A stretch of DNA of 64,000 nucleotides from Paracidovorax avenae ATCC 19860 (GTDB lineage Bacteria > Pseudomonadota > Gammaproteobacteria > Burkholderiales > Burkholderiaceae_C), in assembly GCF_000176855.2 (NCBI RefSeq), contig NC_015138.1, forward strand, positions 4,712,001 to 4,776,000, in the 5' to 3' direction. Made by a program: the position numbers and the translations under genes. This document shows, piece after piece, positions 43,494 to 51,920 of this stretch; the first letter of the stretch is position 1, and every line of letters begins with the position of its first letter. A model generated the notes under the pieces. The model worked only from the letters and a program-made list of their open reading frames with translations, did not search any database and was not told the DNA's origin.

Positions 43494-44480
43494 ATGCACA
43501 GACGCCTCATCCTGCGCGGCGCGGCCGTCCTCGCCGCCACCGCCGCGCTGCTGGCGCCCCCCGCGCTGGCGCAGCCCGGCCAATGGCCCGACAAACCCGT
43601 GAAACTGGTACTGCCCTACCCGCCCGGCGGCAACGTGGACGGCGCGGCGCGCATCATCAGCGAGCAGTTGCAGGCACGGCTGGGCCAGCCGTTCATCGTG
43701 GACAACCGCCCGGGCGCGGGCGGGCTCATCGCGGGCGAGGCCGTCGCCAAGTCCCCGCCCGACGGCTACACCTTCTTCATGGGCGCGAACGGGCCGATCC
43801 TGTTCTCGCCGCTCATCTTCCGCCGCAACGCCTACGACTGGAAGAAGGACTTCGTGCCGGTGGGTTCGGTCTCCTTCACGCCGCTGGTGCTGCAGGTGCA
43901 CCCGTCCACGCCCTACCGCACGCTGGCCGACCTGCTCGCGGCGGCGCGCACGGGCGGCGGGAACATCACCATGGCCTCCCCGGGCGCGGGCACCACCAAC
44001 CACCTCGTGAGCGAATACCTGCAGCGCGAGAGCGGCGCGAAGTGGCTCACCGTGCACTACAAGGGCAACGCGCCGGCCACCACCGACCTGCTCGGCGGGC
44101 AGGTGCAGTTCAATTTCGACCAGATCTCGGTGGCGCAGCCGTTCATCCAGTCGGGCCGCACGCGGGCCCTGGCCGTCACCTCGCGCGAGCGGCTGCCGCA
44201 ACTGCCCGACGTGCCCACGCTGCGCGAGTCGGGCTTCGCCGATTTCAGCGCCGAGACCTTCACCGGCGTGCTCGCGCCGCGCGGCACGCCCCAGGCCGTG
44301 GTGGACCGATTCTCCGAGGCGCTGCGCGCCGTGCTCGCCGATCCCGCGGTGCAGGAGAAATTCCGCGTGCTCGGCTCCGAGGCTCGCGGCAGCACGCCCC
44401 GGCAATTCACCCAGTACCTCACCCAGGAAGACCAGCGATGGACACCGATCATCCGGCAAGCCGGCATCACGGCGCAATGA
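43494..44480 (+). CDS. Bug-family substrate-binding protein
   Basis: 328 aa periplasmic receptor. A signal peptide (LILRGAAVLAATAALLAPPALAQ) precedes WPDKPVKLVLPYPPGGNVDGAAR, VVDNRPGAGG-type FIVDNRPGAGGLIAGE and VHYKGNAPATTDLLGGQV, the Bug/TctC landmarks. AGGAG lies just ahead of the start (43491 region). It heads a run of six overlapping or closely spaced catabolic genes, so its ligand is probably the substrate or an analogue of that pathway. Confidence 0.93.
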   Translation: MHRRLILRGAAVLAATAALLAPPALAQPGQWPDKPVKLVLPYPPGGNVDGAARIISEQLQARLGQPFIVDNRPGAGGLIAGEAVAKSPPDGYTFFMGANGPILFSPLIFRRNAYDWKKDFVPVGSVSFTPLVLQVHPSTPYRTLADLLAAARTGGGNITMASPGAGTTNHLVSEYLQRESGAKWLTVHYKGNAPATTDLLGGQVQFNFDQISVAQPFIQSGRTRALAVTSRERLPQLPDVPTLRESGFADFSAETFTGVLAPRGTPQAVVDRFSEALRAVLADPAVQEKFRVLGSEARGSTPRQFTQYLTQEDQRWTPIIRQAGITAQ

Positions 44481-44893
44481 CGCCCGTACAGGCGCCGGCG
44501 CAGAACGCCCCGGCACGCACGAGCATCTATGTGGAAGGCTTCAGCCACAAGAACCCCATCCCCGCGGCCTGCCGCATCGGGCCCCTCGTGGAGAGCGGCA
44601 GCGTGCTCGGCACCGACCCGGCCACGGGCGCGGTGGCGTCCACGATGGAGGCGCAATGCCGCTTCATGCTGGACAACCTGCGCCGCATCATCGAGGCCGC
44701 GGGCGGCAGCACGGCCGATGTGGTGAAGGTCACGGTGTGGATGAAGGACCGCAGCCAGCGGCCCGCGCTCAACGACCCCTGGCTCGAGATGTTCCCCGAC
44801 CCGGCCTCGCGGCCCGCGCGCCATGCGATCCATGCGCCCGATCTCGACATGGGCAAGCTCATCGAATGCAGCTTCACCGCCTACATCTCCTGA
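44477..44893 (+). CDS. RidA-family protein
   Basis: 138 aa YjgF/YER057c/UK114-type protein. IYVEGFSHKNPIPAACRIGPLVESGSVLG, MLDNLRRIIEAAGGSTADVVKVTVWM and RPARHAIHAPDLDMGKLIECSFTAYI are typical. Some RidA relatives of this size hydrolyse imines or deaminate 2-aminomuconate, which would suit a pathway for a nitrogen-bearing aromatic, but the typical catalytic Arg context (RPAR) alone cannot prove it. The start overlaps the Bug stop (ATGA). Confidence 0.9.
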   Translation: MTPVQAPAQNAPARTSIYVEGFSHKNPIPAACRIGPLVESGSVLGTDPATGAVASTMEAQCRFMLDNLRRIIEAAGGSTADVVKVTVWMKDRSQRPALNDPWLEMFPDPASRPARHAIHAPDLDMGKLIECSFTAYIS

Positions 44894-44938
44894 GCGGCGG
44901 CCCCTCGCGTTCCGATCCACCGCACTGACAACGACCCG

Positions 44939-45829
44939 ATGCCCGACTACCTTCCCTTCGACCCCCATCCCCGCGCTCCCGTGCCGCTGCCGCCCCCCCT
45001 GGCCTGCGACAGCCAGTTCCACGTGTTCGGCCCGCGCGACCGCTACCCCGTGCGCGCCGGCGCGGCCTACGAGATGCCCACGGCCACGTGGGAGGTTGCG
45101 CAACGCCTGCATGCCACGCTCGGCATCGCGCGCGGCGTGATCGTGCAGGCCACCACCTACGGCGCCGACCATGCCGTGGTGCTGGACGCGCTCGCCGCGC
45201 TCAATGCCGGCGGGCCGCGCCGCTACATGGGCTGCGCCAACGCGGCCGTGCTCCTGGAGCGCGACGATGCCTACCTGCAGACGCTGCACGACGCGGGCGT
45301 GCGCGGTGCGCGCTTCACGCGCGGCGGCCTGGGCATCCAGTTCACGGCCGACCAGATGGACCGGGCGCTGGCCCGCGTGCGCGAGCTGGGCTGGTACGTG
45401 AAGGTACAGCCCGAGCCCTCCGGCATCGCCGGGCAGATGCACGCCTTCGACGCATTGCGGGACGTGCCCGTGGTCATGGACCACATGGGCCGCGCGGACC
45501 CGGCGCTCGGCGAAGCGGACCCGAACCTCGCCTGCATGCGGGAACTGCTGGCCCGCGGCAACTACTGGGTGATGCTGTCGCTCTCCGAGAAGCTCTCGCA
45601 CGATGGCCACCCGTGGAACGACGTGGTGCCGCTCGCGCAGCAACTGATCGCGGCGGCGCCGGAGCGCTGCATCTGGGGCAGCGACTGGCCCCATCCCGTC
45701 TCGGTCAAGCAGCCGCCCAACGAAGGTGACCTGCTGGAACTGCTCTACCGCTTCGCGCCCGACGCCGCCGTGCGCGAACGCATCCTCGTCGCCAACCCGG
45801 CGCAACTCTTCGGATTCGATACGCCATGA
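44939..45829 (+). CDS. Amidohydrolase family protein (pyrone-dicarboxylate hydrolase-like)
   Basis: 296 aa amidohydrolase_2-type enzyme. In place of the first HxH the sequence reads DSQFHVFGP, so only the second His of the pair is kept, as in LigI-like lactonases that need no metal. The catalytic Asp lies in [11 protein letters not shown], and VVMDHMGR carries another active-site His. It sits between RidA and an FAH-fold isomerase and overlaps the latter (ATGA). The substrate is probably a ring-cleavage lactone or amide intermediate; this is inferred from context. Confidence 0.85.
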   Translation: MPDYLPFDPHPRAPVPLPPPLACDSQFHVFGPRDRYPVRAGAAYEMPTATWEVAQRLHATLGIARGVIVQATTYGADHAVVLDALAALNAGGPRRYMGCANAAVLLERDDAYLQTLHDAGVRGARFTRGGLGIQFTADQMDRALARVRELGWYVKVQPEPSGIAGQMHAFDALRDVPVVMDHMGRADPALGEADPNLACMRELLARGNYWVMLSLSEKLSHDGHPWNDVVPLAQQLIAAAPERCIWGSDWPHPVSVKQPPNEGDLLELLYRFAPDAAVRERILVANPAQLFGFDTP

Positions 45830-46695
45830 AGCTGGTTTCCTTTCTCATCGATGGCCAGGCGCGCTGGGGCGCCGCCACGGCGGACGGCATCGTGGACCTG
45901 GGCCGCCGCCTGCCCGCCTTCGGCAGCGTGCTCGCGCTGCTGGAAGGCGGGGAAGCAGTCCTCACGCAGGCGCGCGAGACGCTTGCCGGCGCGGCAGTTC
46001 CCGACCATGCGCTGGACGCCGTCACGCTGCTGCCGCCCATTCCCGCACCGCGCAAGATTTTCTGCATCGGCGTGAACTACGCGCACCGCAATGCCGAGTA
46101 CCGCGACGGCAGCGACCTGCCCCGCTACCCGAGCATCTTCCTGCGCGTGCCGGACTCCTTCGTCGGCCACGGCCAGCCCTTGCTGCAGCCGCACGAATCG
46201 CGGCAGCTCGACTACGAAGGCGAGATCGGCCTGGTGATCGGCCGCGGCGGACGCCGCATCCCGCGCGAGGAGGCCCTGGGCCACATCGCCGGGCTCACCT
46301 GCGTGAACGAGGGCACCGTGCGCGACTGGGTGCACCACGCCAAGTTCAACGTCACACAGGGCAAGAACTTCCATGCCTCCGGCGCGATGGGCCCGTGGAT
46401 CGCCACGGCCGACGAATTCCCGCAGGGCTACGGCCGGCTGCGCCTGCGAACGCGCGTCAATGGCGAGACCCGGCAGGACGACACGACCGAGCACCTGATG
46501 TTCGATTTCGCGCAGCTCATCCACTACCTCTCCACCTTCACCACGCTGGAGCCCGGCGACGTGATCGTGACCGGCACGCCCACGGGCGCGGGCATCCGCT
46601 TCGATCCGCCGCGCTTCCTGCAGCCCGGCGACGTGGTCGAGGTGGAAGTGGACGGCGTCGGCGTGCTGCGCAACGCGGTGGAGGCCGAGGCATGA
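45826..46695 (+). CDS. Fumarylacetoacetate hydrolase family protein
   Basis: 289 aa FAH-fold enzyme. [49 protein letters not shown] (metal-binding Glu) and [11 protein letters not shown] are the landmarks. Related enzymes decarboxylate or isomerise 2-oxo-heptene dioates (HpaG/HpcE) or hydrolyse acylpyruvates. The downstream HpaH- and HpaI-like genes favour an isomerase/decarboxylase or hydrolase role on a muconate-type intermediate. The start overlaps the preceding stop. Confidence 0.89.
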   Translation: MKLVSFLIDGQARWGAATADGIVDLGRRLPAFGSVLALLEGGEAVLTQARETLAGAAVPDHALDAVTLLPPIPAPRKIFCIGVNYAHRNAEYRDGSDLPRYPSIFLRVPDSFVGHGQPLLQPHESRQLDYEGEIGLVIGRGGRRIPREEALGHIAGLTCVNEGTVRDWVHHAKFNVTQGKNFHASGAMGPWIATADEFPQGYGRLRLRTRVNGETRQDDTTEHLMFDFAQLIHYLSTFTTLEPGDVIVTGTPTGAGIRFDPPRFLQPGDVVEVEVDGVGVLRNAVEAEA

Positions 46696-47522
46696 GCAAC
46701 GTCCCTGTCCTTACCCTGTCGGCGGAGCAGCTCGCCGAAGCGGCGCGGCAGCTGGACGAGGCCGAACGCACGCGCGTGCCCTGCGCGCAGTTCTCGCAAA
46801 GGTACCCGGGCATGGGCATCGACGATGCCTACGCGATCCAGCATGCCTGGATGCAGCGCAAGCAGGCCCAGGGGCGGCGCGTCATCGGCCACAAGATCGG
46901 CCTGACGTCCAAGGCGATGCAGCGCGCGGTGAACATCGCGGAGCCGGACTTCGGCACGCTGCTGGACGACATGCCGTTTCGCGATGGCGCGAGCCTGCCG
47001 GTCGACCGCTTCCTGCAGCTGCGCATCGAGGCCGAACTCGCCTTCGTGCTCGCGCGGCCCCTGCAAGGCCCGCACTGCACGCTCTACGACGTGCTCGACG
47101 CCACGGCCTACGTGACGCCCGCGCTGGAGATCCTGGACGCGCGCATCCAGCGCGTGGACCCGGAGACCGGCCGCACGCGCACCGTCATCGACACCATCTC
47201 CGACAACGCAGCCAATGCGGCGCTCGTGCTCGGCGGGCGGCCCTTCAGGCCCGCGCTGCTCGACGCCGACCTGCGGCGCATCGGCGCGATCGTCACGCGC
47301 AACGGCGACGTGGAAGAGACGGGGCTCGCGGCCGGCGTGCTGAACCACCCGGCCAACGGCGTGGCCTGGCTCGCCAACCGGCTGCACCGCCACGGCATCG
47401 CGCTGCAGGCCGGCGAGGTGGTGCTCGCGGGCTCGTTCATCCGGCCGATCGACGTGGCGCGTGGCGATACCATCGTGGCGGACTACGGCGAATTCGGCAC
47501 CGTCGCGTGCCATTTCGGCTGA
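46692..47522 (+). CDS. hpaH: 2-oxo-hept-3-ene-1,7-dioate hydratase
   Basis: 276 aa. HpaH-type hydratases add water to 2-oxohept-3-ene-1,7-dioate (homoprotocatechuate pathway) with Mg or Mn. [51 protein letters not shown] and [13 protein letters not shown] closely follow the HpaH/MhpD pattern. The start overlaps the FAH-family gene (ATGA), and the aldolase gene follows closely. The product, 4-hydroxy-2-oxoheptanedioate, would be the substrate of that aldolase. Confidence 0.9.
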   Translation: MSNVPVLTLSAEQLAEAARQLDEAERTRVPCAQFSQRYPGMGIDDAYAIQHAWMQRKQAQGRRVIGHKIGLTSKAMQRAVNIAEPDFGTLLDDMPFRDGASLPVDRFLQLRIEAELAFVLARPLQGPHCTLYDVLDATAYVTPALEILDARIQRVDPETGRTRTVIDTISDNAANAALVLGGRPFRPALLDADLRRIGAIVTRNGDVEETGLAAGVLNHPANGVAWLANRLHRHGIALQAGEVVLAGSFIRPIDVARGDTIVADYGEFGTVACHFG

Positions 47523-47562
47523 ACCGATTCCCATGCTCCGTCCCCCGCAAGCCCCTTTGCCC

Positions 47563-48369
47563 ATGCCCCAGCCCAACCGCTTCAAGCGCGCGCTCGCCGC
47601 CGGCCAGCCGCAGATCGGACTCTGGTCCACCCTGGCCTCGCCCTACGCGAGCGAACTGCTCGCGGGTTCGGGCTTCGACTGGATGCTGCTGGACACGGAG
47701 CATTCCCCCAGCGACGTGCCCCACATGCTGCAGCAACTGCAGGCGGTGGCCGCCGAGCGCGAAGGGCACACGGCGGCCGTGGTGCGGCCCGCATGGAACG
47801 ACCCCGTGCTCATCAAGCGCTACCTCGACATCGGCGCGCAGAGCCTGCTGCTGCCCTTCGTGCAGAACGCCGACGAAGCGCGCACCGCGGTGGAGGCCAT
47901 GCGCTATGCGCCGCGCGGCATCCGCGGCATGGGCGGCTCGGTGCGCGCCACGCGCTTCGGCCGCGATGCGGACTACCTCGCGCAGGCCGAGAATGAGCTG
48001 TGCCTGCTCGTGCAGGTGGAGACGGCCGAGGCGCTGGAGCGCATCGAGGAGATCGCCGCGGTGGACGGCGTGGACGGCATCTTCATCGGCCCGGCGGACC
48101 TCTCGGCCAGCATGGGGCATGCAGGCCGGCCGCAGCACCCCGAGGTGCGCTCGGCCATCGACGGCGCGATCCGCCGCATCCGCGCCCGCGGCAAGGCCCC
48201 CGGCATCCTGATGGCCGACGAGGCCCGGGCCCGCGAGTGCCTGGAGCTTGGCGCGCTCTTCGTGGCTGTGGCCATCGACATGCTGCTGCTGCGCCAGGGC
48301 GCCGATGCTGCGGCGGCGCGGTTCCGTGACGGAGCAGGCGCAGCGCCCGGCCCGGCCCCTGGCTACTGA
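47563..48369 (+). CDS. hpaI: 4-hydroxy-2-oxoheptane-1,7-dioate aldolase
   Basis: 268 aa class II pyruvate aldolase. It cleaves 4-hydroxy-2-oxoheptanedioate to pyruvate and succinic semialdehyde. [71 protein letters not shown] and [17 protein letters not shown] are family signatures, with the metal-binding Glu and Asp present. [11 protein letters not shown] at 47563 aligns best with HpaI N termini; ATG at 47533 is the alternative. No good ribosome-binding site is visible for either, so translation may depend on the upstream gene. Last gene of the operon. Confidence 0.91.
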   Translation: MPQPNRFKRALAAGQPQIGLWSTLASPYASELLAGSGFDWMLLDTEHSPSDVPHMLQQLQAVAAEREGHTAAVVRPAWNDPVLIKRYLDIGAQSLLLPFVQNADEARTAVEAMRYAPRGIRGMGGSVRATRFGRDADYLAQAENELCLLVQVETAEALERIEEIAAVDGVDGIFIGPADLSASMGHAGRPQHPEVRSAIDGAIRRIRARGKAPGILMADEARARECLELGALFVAVAIDMLLLRQGADAAAARFRDGAGAAPGPAPGY

Positions 48370-48417
48370 AGCGCGGAACGAGACAGGCTCCGGCCCCTGG
48401 CGCAGCAGGGTTACTCG

Positions 48418-48444
48418 TGCAATTAAATTGCACGCAATTTAATT
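48418..48444. promoter_or_regulatory. OhrR operator
   Basis: Two overlapping AT-rich palindromes lie 20 bp upstream of ohrR: TGCAATTAAATTGCA (48418-48432), and 11-bp arms AATTAAATTGC (48421-48431) and GCAATTTAATT (48434-48444) around a 2-nt centre. This is the classic shape of an OhrR/MarR operator in an otherwise GC-rich region. Confidence 0.85.
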
Positions 48445-48463
48445 AACAACAATAATTCAACCC

Positions 48464-48934
48464 ATGCTTTCCAGCACCATCCCAGCCACGGCCCCGCTCC
48501 CCGCCCTCCAGCGGCTGGACAGCCAGGTCTGCTTCGCCCTGTATTCGGCGTCGCTGGCGATGACCAAGCTCTACAAGCCGCTGCTCGATGCCGTCGGGCT
48601 CACCTATCCGCAGTACATCGCCATGCTCGCCCTCTGGGAGCAGGACGGGATCACGGTGTCCGAGCTGGGCGAACGCCTGTGCCTGGACTCGGGCACGCTG
48701 ACCCCTCTGCTCAAGCGCATGGAATCCTCCGGGCTCGTCGCCCGCAGCCGCGATCCGCAGGACGAGCGGCGCGTGCGCATCACCCTCACGGCCGCCGGCC
48801 GGGCCCTGCGCGGCCGGGCCGAAGCGATCCCGCATTGCGTGCTGGAGCGCAGCCAGTGCACCATCCCCGAACTGGAGGCGCTGACCGCGCAGCTCACGCA
48901 GCTGCGCGAACGGCTTTCCCGCAGCCCGGGCTGA
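48464..48934 (+). CDS. ohrR: Organic hydroperoxide resistance regulator OhrR
   Basis: 156 aa MarR-family repressor. QVCFALYSASLAMTKLYKPLLDAVGLTYPQYIAMLALW contains the peroxide-sensing Cys23 and its conserved Tyr neighbours; the wing is RSRDPQDERRVRITLT. Oxidation of Cys23 by organic hydroperoxides would release it from the palindromes at 48418-48444 and switch on itself and ohr, which lies 58 bp downstream. Confidence 0.95.
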   Translation: MLSSTIPATAPLPALQRLDSQVCFALYSASLAMTKLYKPLLDAVGLTYPQYIAMLALWEQDGITVSELGERLCLDSGTLTPLLKRMESSGLVARSRDPQDERRVRITLTAAGRALRGRAEAIPHCVLERSQCTIPELEALTAQLTQLRERLSRSPG

Positions 48935-48992
48935 CCGCCGCCGCGGCGCGCCCGTTCCTTTTTTCTTTCGTCCACCCACCCAAGGAGTCCAC

Positions 48993-49409
48993 ATGACCAC
49001 GCTCGACAAAGTTCTCTACACCGCCCGCGCCCACACCACCGGCGGCCGCGACGGCGCCTCGCGCACCGATGACGGCCGCCTGGACGTCAAGCTGTCCTCC
49101 CCCGGCACCAGCGGTACGGGCACCAACCCCGAGCAGCTTTTCGCCGCCGGCTACTCCGCCTGCTTCATCGGCGCCATGAAGGCCGTGGCCGGCAAGGTCG
49201 GCGTCACCATTCCGCAGGACCTGGCCATCGACGCCGAAGTGGACCTGGGCCAGATCCCCAACGCCTACGGCATCGCCGTCCGCCTGAAGGTGTCCCTGCC
49301 GGGCGTGGACAAGGCCAAGGCGCAGGAACTGGTGGATGCAGCCCACCAGGTCTGCCCCTACTCCAACGCCACGCGCGGCAACATCGACGTGACGATCACG
49401 CTGGCCTGA
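48993..49409 (+). CDS. ohr: Organic hydroperoxide resistance protein Ohr
   Basis: 138 aa OsmC/Ohr-family thiol peroxidase that reduces organic hydroperoxides, using lipoyl or thiol reductants. The two active-site cysteines are in FAAGYSACFIGAMK and AAHQVCPYSNATRGN; the Arg and Glu of the family are also present. AAGGAG lies ahead of the start. The gene is followed by a strong terminator. Confidence 0.96.
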   Translation: MTTLDKVLYTARAHTTGGRDGASRTDDGRLDVKLSSPGTSGTGTNPEQLFAAGYSACFIGAMKAVAGKVGVTIPQDLAIDAEVDLGQIPNAYGIAVRLKVSLPGVDKAKAQELVDAAHQVCPYSNATRGNIDVTITLA

Positions 49410-49428
49410 TCCCCGCGATCGCCGGCCG

Positions 49429-49474
49429 GCCGCCCGCCCCAGGCTCGATGCAGCCCGGGGCGGGCGGCTTTTTT
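49429..49474 (+). terminator. Rho-independent terminator after ohr
   Basis: A 12-bp perfect stem GCCGCCCGCCCC (49429-49440) / GGGGCGGGCGGC (49457-49468) is followed directly by six T residues (49469-49474). Confidence 0.9.
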
Positions 49475-49560
49475 CTGCCTGCCGCTGCCGGAATGGCTGC
49501 TTTCCCCTTGCAGAAATAGCGTCTCTGCCGTTCCAACGTTCATATTCGGCCATGGCAAAG

Positions 49561-49589
49561 GCGGCAAGGCTCGGCTTGCCGCTTTTTTT
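49561..49589 (+). terminator. Second intrinsic terminator
   Basis: An 8-bp stem GCGGCAAG (49561-49568) / CTTGCCGC (49575-49582) with a 6-nt loop is followed by seven T residues. It lies about 90 nt beyond the ohr terminator with no reading frame between, so it either backs up that terminator or ends a short transcript of its own. Confidence 0.85.
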
Positions 49590-49699
49590 GCGCCATGCGC
49601 CCGCAAAACCAGGCGTTTCCACGCCATCATGTCGCCCGGCGCTCCCCACTCCGCCCCCCGCTCCCTCCGCTTTCGTGAACGCCCTGCGCGCGTGACGCC

Positions 49700-50458
49700 A
49701 TGAAGATCGCCCTGCTGTCCGACATCCACGCCAACCGCCAGGCGCTCGAGGCCTGCCTCGCGCATGCGCGCGCCCAGGGTGCGGAACAGTTCGCCCTGCT
49801 CGGCGACCTGGTGGGCTACGGCGGCGATCCGGTGGCCGTGGTCGATACCGTGATGGAACTGGCCTCGCAGGGTGCTCCCTGCGTGCTGGGCAACCACGAT
49901 GCGGCCGCGCTGGACCCGCCCGTGGATTCGCCCCTGCTGGGCGAGCAGAGCGCGCAGTGGACGCACGCGCAATTGGCACCCCGGCATTGCGAGTTCCTCG
50001 CGGGCCTGCCGCTCACGCGCCGGCTGGGCGCCTCGGCGCTGCTGGTGCATGCCAGCGTGGACGATCCTGCGCACTGGCACTACGTGCACGACGCGGGCGC
50101 GGCGGAGCGCAGCATGGCGGCTGCCAGCGCCATCGACCCGGCGATCCGCTACGTGTTCTGCGGCCACGTGCACGAACAGGCGCTGTACTTCCTCACGCCC
50201 ACGGCCAAGCTCATGCGCTTCGCGCCGCAGCCCGGCGTGGCCGTGCCCGTGCCGCCGCACCGCCAGTGGCTGGCGGTGGCGGGCTCGGTGGGCCAGCCGC
50301 GCGACCGCGACGTGCGCGCCATGTACGCGCTGTTCGACGACGGCGCGGCCACGATCACCTTCCACCGCGTGCCCTACGACCACGCGGCGGCGGCAGCGGC
50401 CGTGCGCGCCGCAGGGCTGCCCGCCTTCTTCGCGGACCGGCTCGAGGAAGGCCGCTGA
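49700..50458 (+). CDS. Metallophosphoesterase
   Basis: 252 aa calcineurin-like phosphoesterase of the YfcE/PrpE-like type. The metal motifs are complete: KIALLSDIHAN (D-x-H), LLGDLVGYGGDP (GDxxGYG), VLGNHDAA (GNH[DE]), and VFCGHVHEQ (GHxH) with an earlier VHAS. Such enzymes are cytoplasmic phosphodiesterases or Ser/Thr protein phosphatases. It lies 16 bp ahead of a Hanks-type kinase gene, so it may act as the opposing phosphatase; that is an inference. Confidence 0.91.
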   Translation: MKIALLSDIHANRQALEACLAHARAQGAEQFALLGDLVGYGGDPVAVVDTVMELASQGAPCVLGNHDAAALDPPVDSPLLGEQSAQWTHAQLAPRHCEFLAGLPLTRRLGASALLVHASVDDPAHWHYVHDAGAAERSMAAASAIDPAIRYVFCGHVHEQALYFLTPTAKLMRFAPQPGVAVPVPPHRQWLAVAGSVGQPRDRDVRAMYALFDDGAATITFHRVPYDHAAAAAAVRAAGLPAFFADRLEEGR

Positions 50459-50474
50459 CCCGGCCCGCCCATCC

Positions 50475-51920
50475 ATGAAACTGCTCGCTCCCGGCACCGC
50501 GGTGGACGGATTCGTGGTGCACGAGTGCCTGCACGCGGGCGGCATGGCGCACATCTACCGCGTGTCCTGCGCCGATCCCGCGCAGGACCCTGGGTTCCCG
50601 CTCGTGATGAAGGTGCCGCGCATGACGGCCGGCGACGGCGCCGAGAACATCGTCGGCTTCGAAGTGGAACTGCAGATCCTGCCCGCGCTGCAGGGTCCGC
50701 ATGCGCCGCGCTTCGTGGCCGCGGGCGACCTGGCGCGCCTGCCCTATCTCGCGATGGAATACGTCGAGGGCGACACGCTGCAGCACCGCCTGGACGCGGG
50801 CGGCCGCCCCGGCGCGGACGAGATCGCGCGCCGGGGCACCGCCATGGCCCTCGCCGCGCACAGCCTGCACCAGCAGAACGTCTGCCACCTGGACCTCAAG
50901 CCCGCCAACGTGCTGCTGCGGCCCGACGGCAGCGCGGTGCTGCTGGACTTCGGGCTCTCGTTCCACGCGCACTACCCCGACCTGCTGGCCGAGGAAATGC
51001 GCGAGGCCGTCGGCTCGCCGGCCTGGATCGCGCCCGAGCAGGTGGTGGGCGTGCGCGGCGACCTGCGCAGCGACGTCTTCGCCATCGGCGTGATGCTCTA
51101 CGAACTCGCAACAGGTGAACTGCCGTTCGGCGCACCGGCCACGCGCGGCGGCCTGCGCCAGCGGCTGTGGATGACGCCGCGCCCGCCGCGCCAGCACCGC
51201 CCGGACATCCCGCCCTGGCTCCAGGAGGTGATCCTGCGCTGCCTGGAGCCCGAGGCCGCGCTGCGCTATCCGTCGGCCGCGCAGCTCGCGTTCGATCTCG
51301 CGAACCCGGAGCAGGTGCCGCTCACCGAGCGCGCGCACCGGCTGCGCGGACCAGGCCTGCGTACCCACCTGCGCCGCTGGCTGCGGGCTGCCGGCATGCA
51401 CTACCAGCCCAGCCCGCTGCCGGCGCGGCTGATCGAGGCCGCCCCCATCCTGATGGTCGCGCTGCCCGGCGAGGACGCCGCCGACGCGACGCTGCAGTCG
51501 CTGCGCGAGGCGGCGGCGCGGTCGCTGGGCATCCGGCCCGGGGCGCGCCTGGCCTGCGTGACGGTGGTGTCCCCTTCCGCCAGCAGCGCGACCGACCACG
51601 CGCGCAGCGAGACCACGCTGCACCGGCGCCACCTCGTGCGGCTGCGGCAATGGGCCGCGGGGCTGGACCTGCGCGGCCACGGCGCGAGCTTCCACGTGCT
51701 CGAATCCGGCGACGTGGCGCAGGCGCTGGTGCGCTACGCCGCGGGCAACCGGGTGGGCGTGATGATCCTCGGCGCGGCCACGCACGGCGTGCCGCTGCAG
51801 CGCTTCATCGATACCATCCCGCTGCGGGTGGTGCGGGACGCGCCCTGCACGGTCATCCTGGTGAAGCCGCAGCAGCCTGGCGGCGACAATGCCGGCCATG
51901 CACCATCCACCAGCGCCTGA
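50475..51920 (+). CDS. Ser/Thr protein kinase fused to a UspA-like domain
   Basis: 481 aa. A Hanks-type kinase fills residues about 10-280: the ATP lysine is Lys46 (LVMKVPRM), with Glu64, a catalytic loop HLDLKPANVLL (Asp140), DFG at 158-160 and an APE motif (WIAPEQVVG). The Gly-rich loop is short and weak (LHAGGMAHIYRV). Residues about 330-465 form a universal-stress-protein-like domain (APILMVALPGEDAADATL, LESGDVAQALVRYA, VMILGAATHGVPLQRFIDTIPLRVVRDAPCTVILV). The Usp ATP motif is incomplete, so it may bind nothing or a different ligand. No membrane segment is predicted. Confidence 0.9.
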   Translation: MKLLAPGTAVDGFVVHECLHAGGMAHIYRVSCADPAQDPGFPLVMKVPRMTAGDGAENIVGFEVELQILPALQGPHAPRFVAAGDLARLPYLAMEYVEGDTLQHRLDAGGRPGADEIARRGTAMALAAHSLHQQNVCHLDLKPANVLLRPDGSAVLLDFGLSFHAHYPDLLAEEMREAVGSPAWIAPEQVVGVRGDLRSDVFAIGVMLYELATGELPFGAPATRGGLRQRLWMTPRPPRQHRPDIPPWLQEVILRCLEPEAALRYPSAAQLAFDLANPEQVPLTERAHRLRGPGLRTHLRRWLRAAGMHYQPSPLPARLIEAAPILMVALPGEDAADATLQSLREAAARSLGIRPGARLACVTVVSPSASSATDHARSETTLHRRHLVRLRQWAAGLDLRGHGASFHVLESGDVAQALVRYAAGNRVGVMILGAATHGVPLQRFIDTIPLRVVRDAPCTVILVKPQQPGGDNAGHAPSTSA

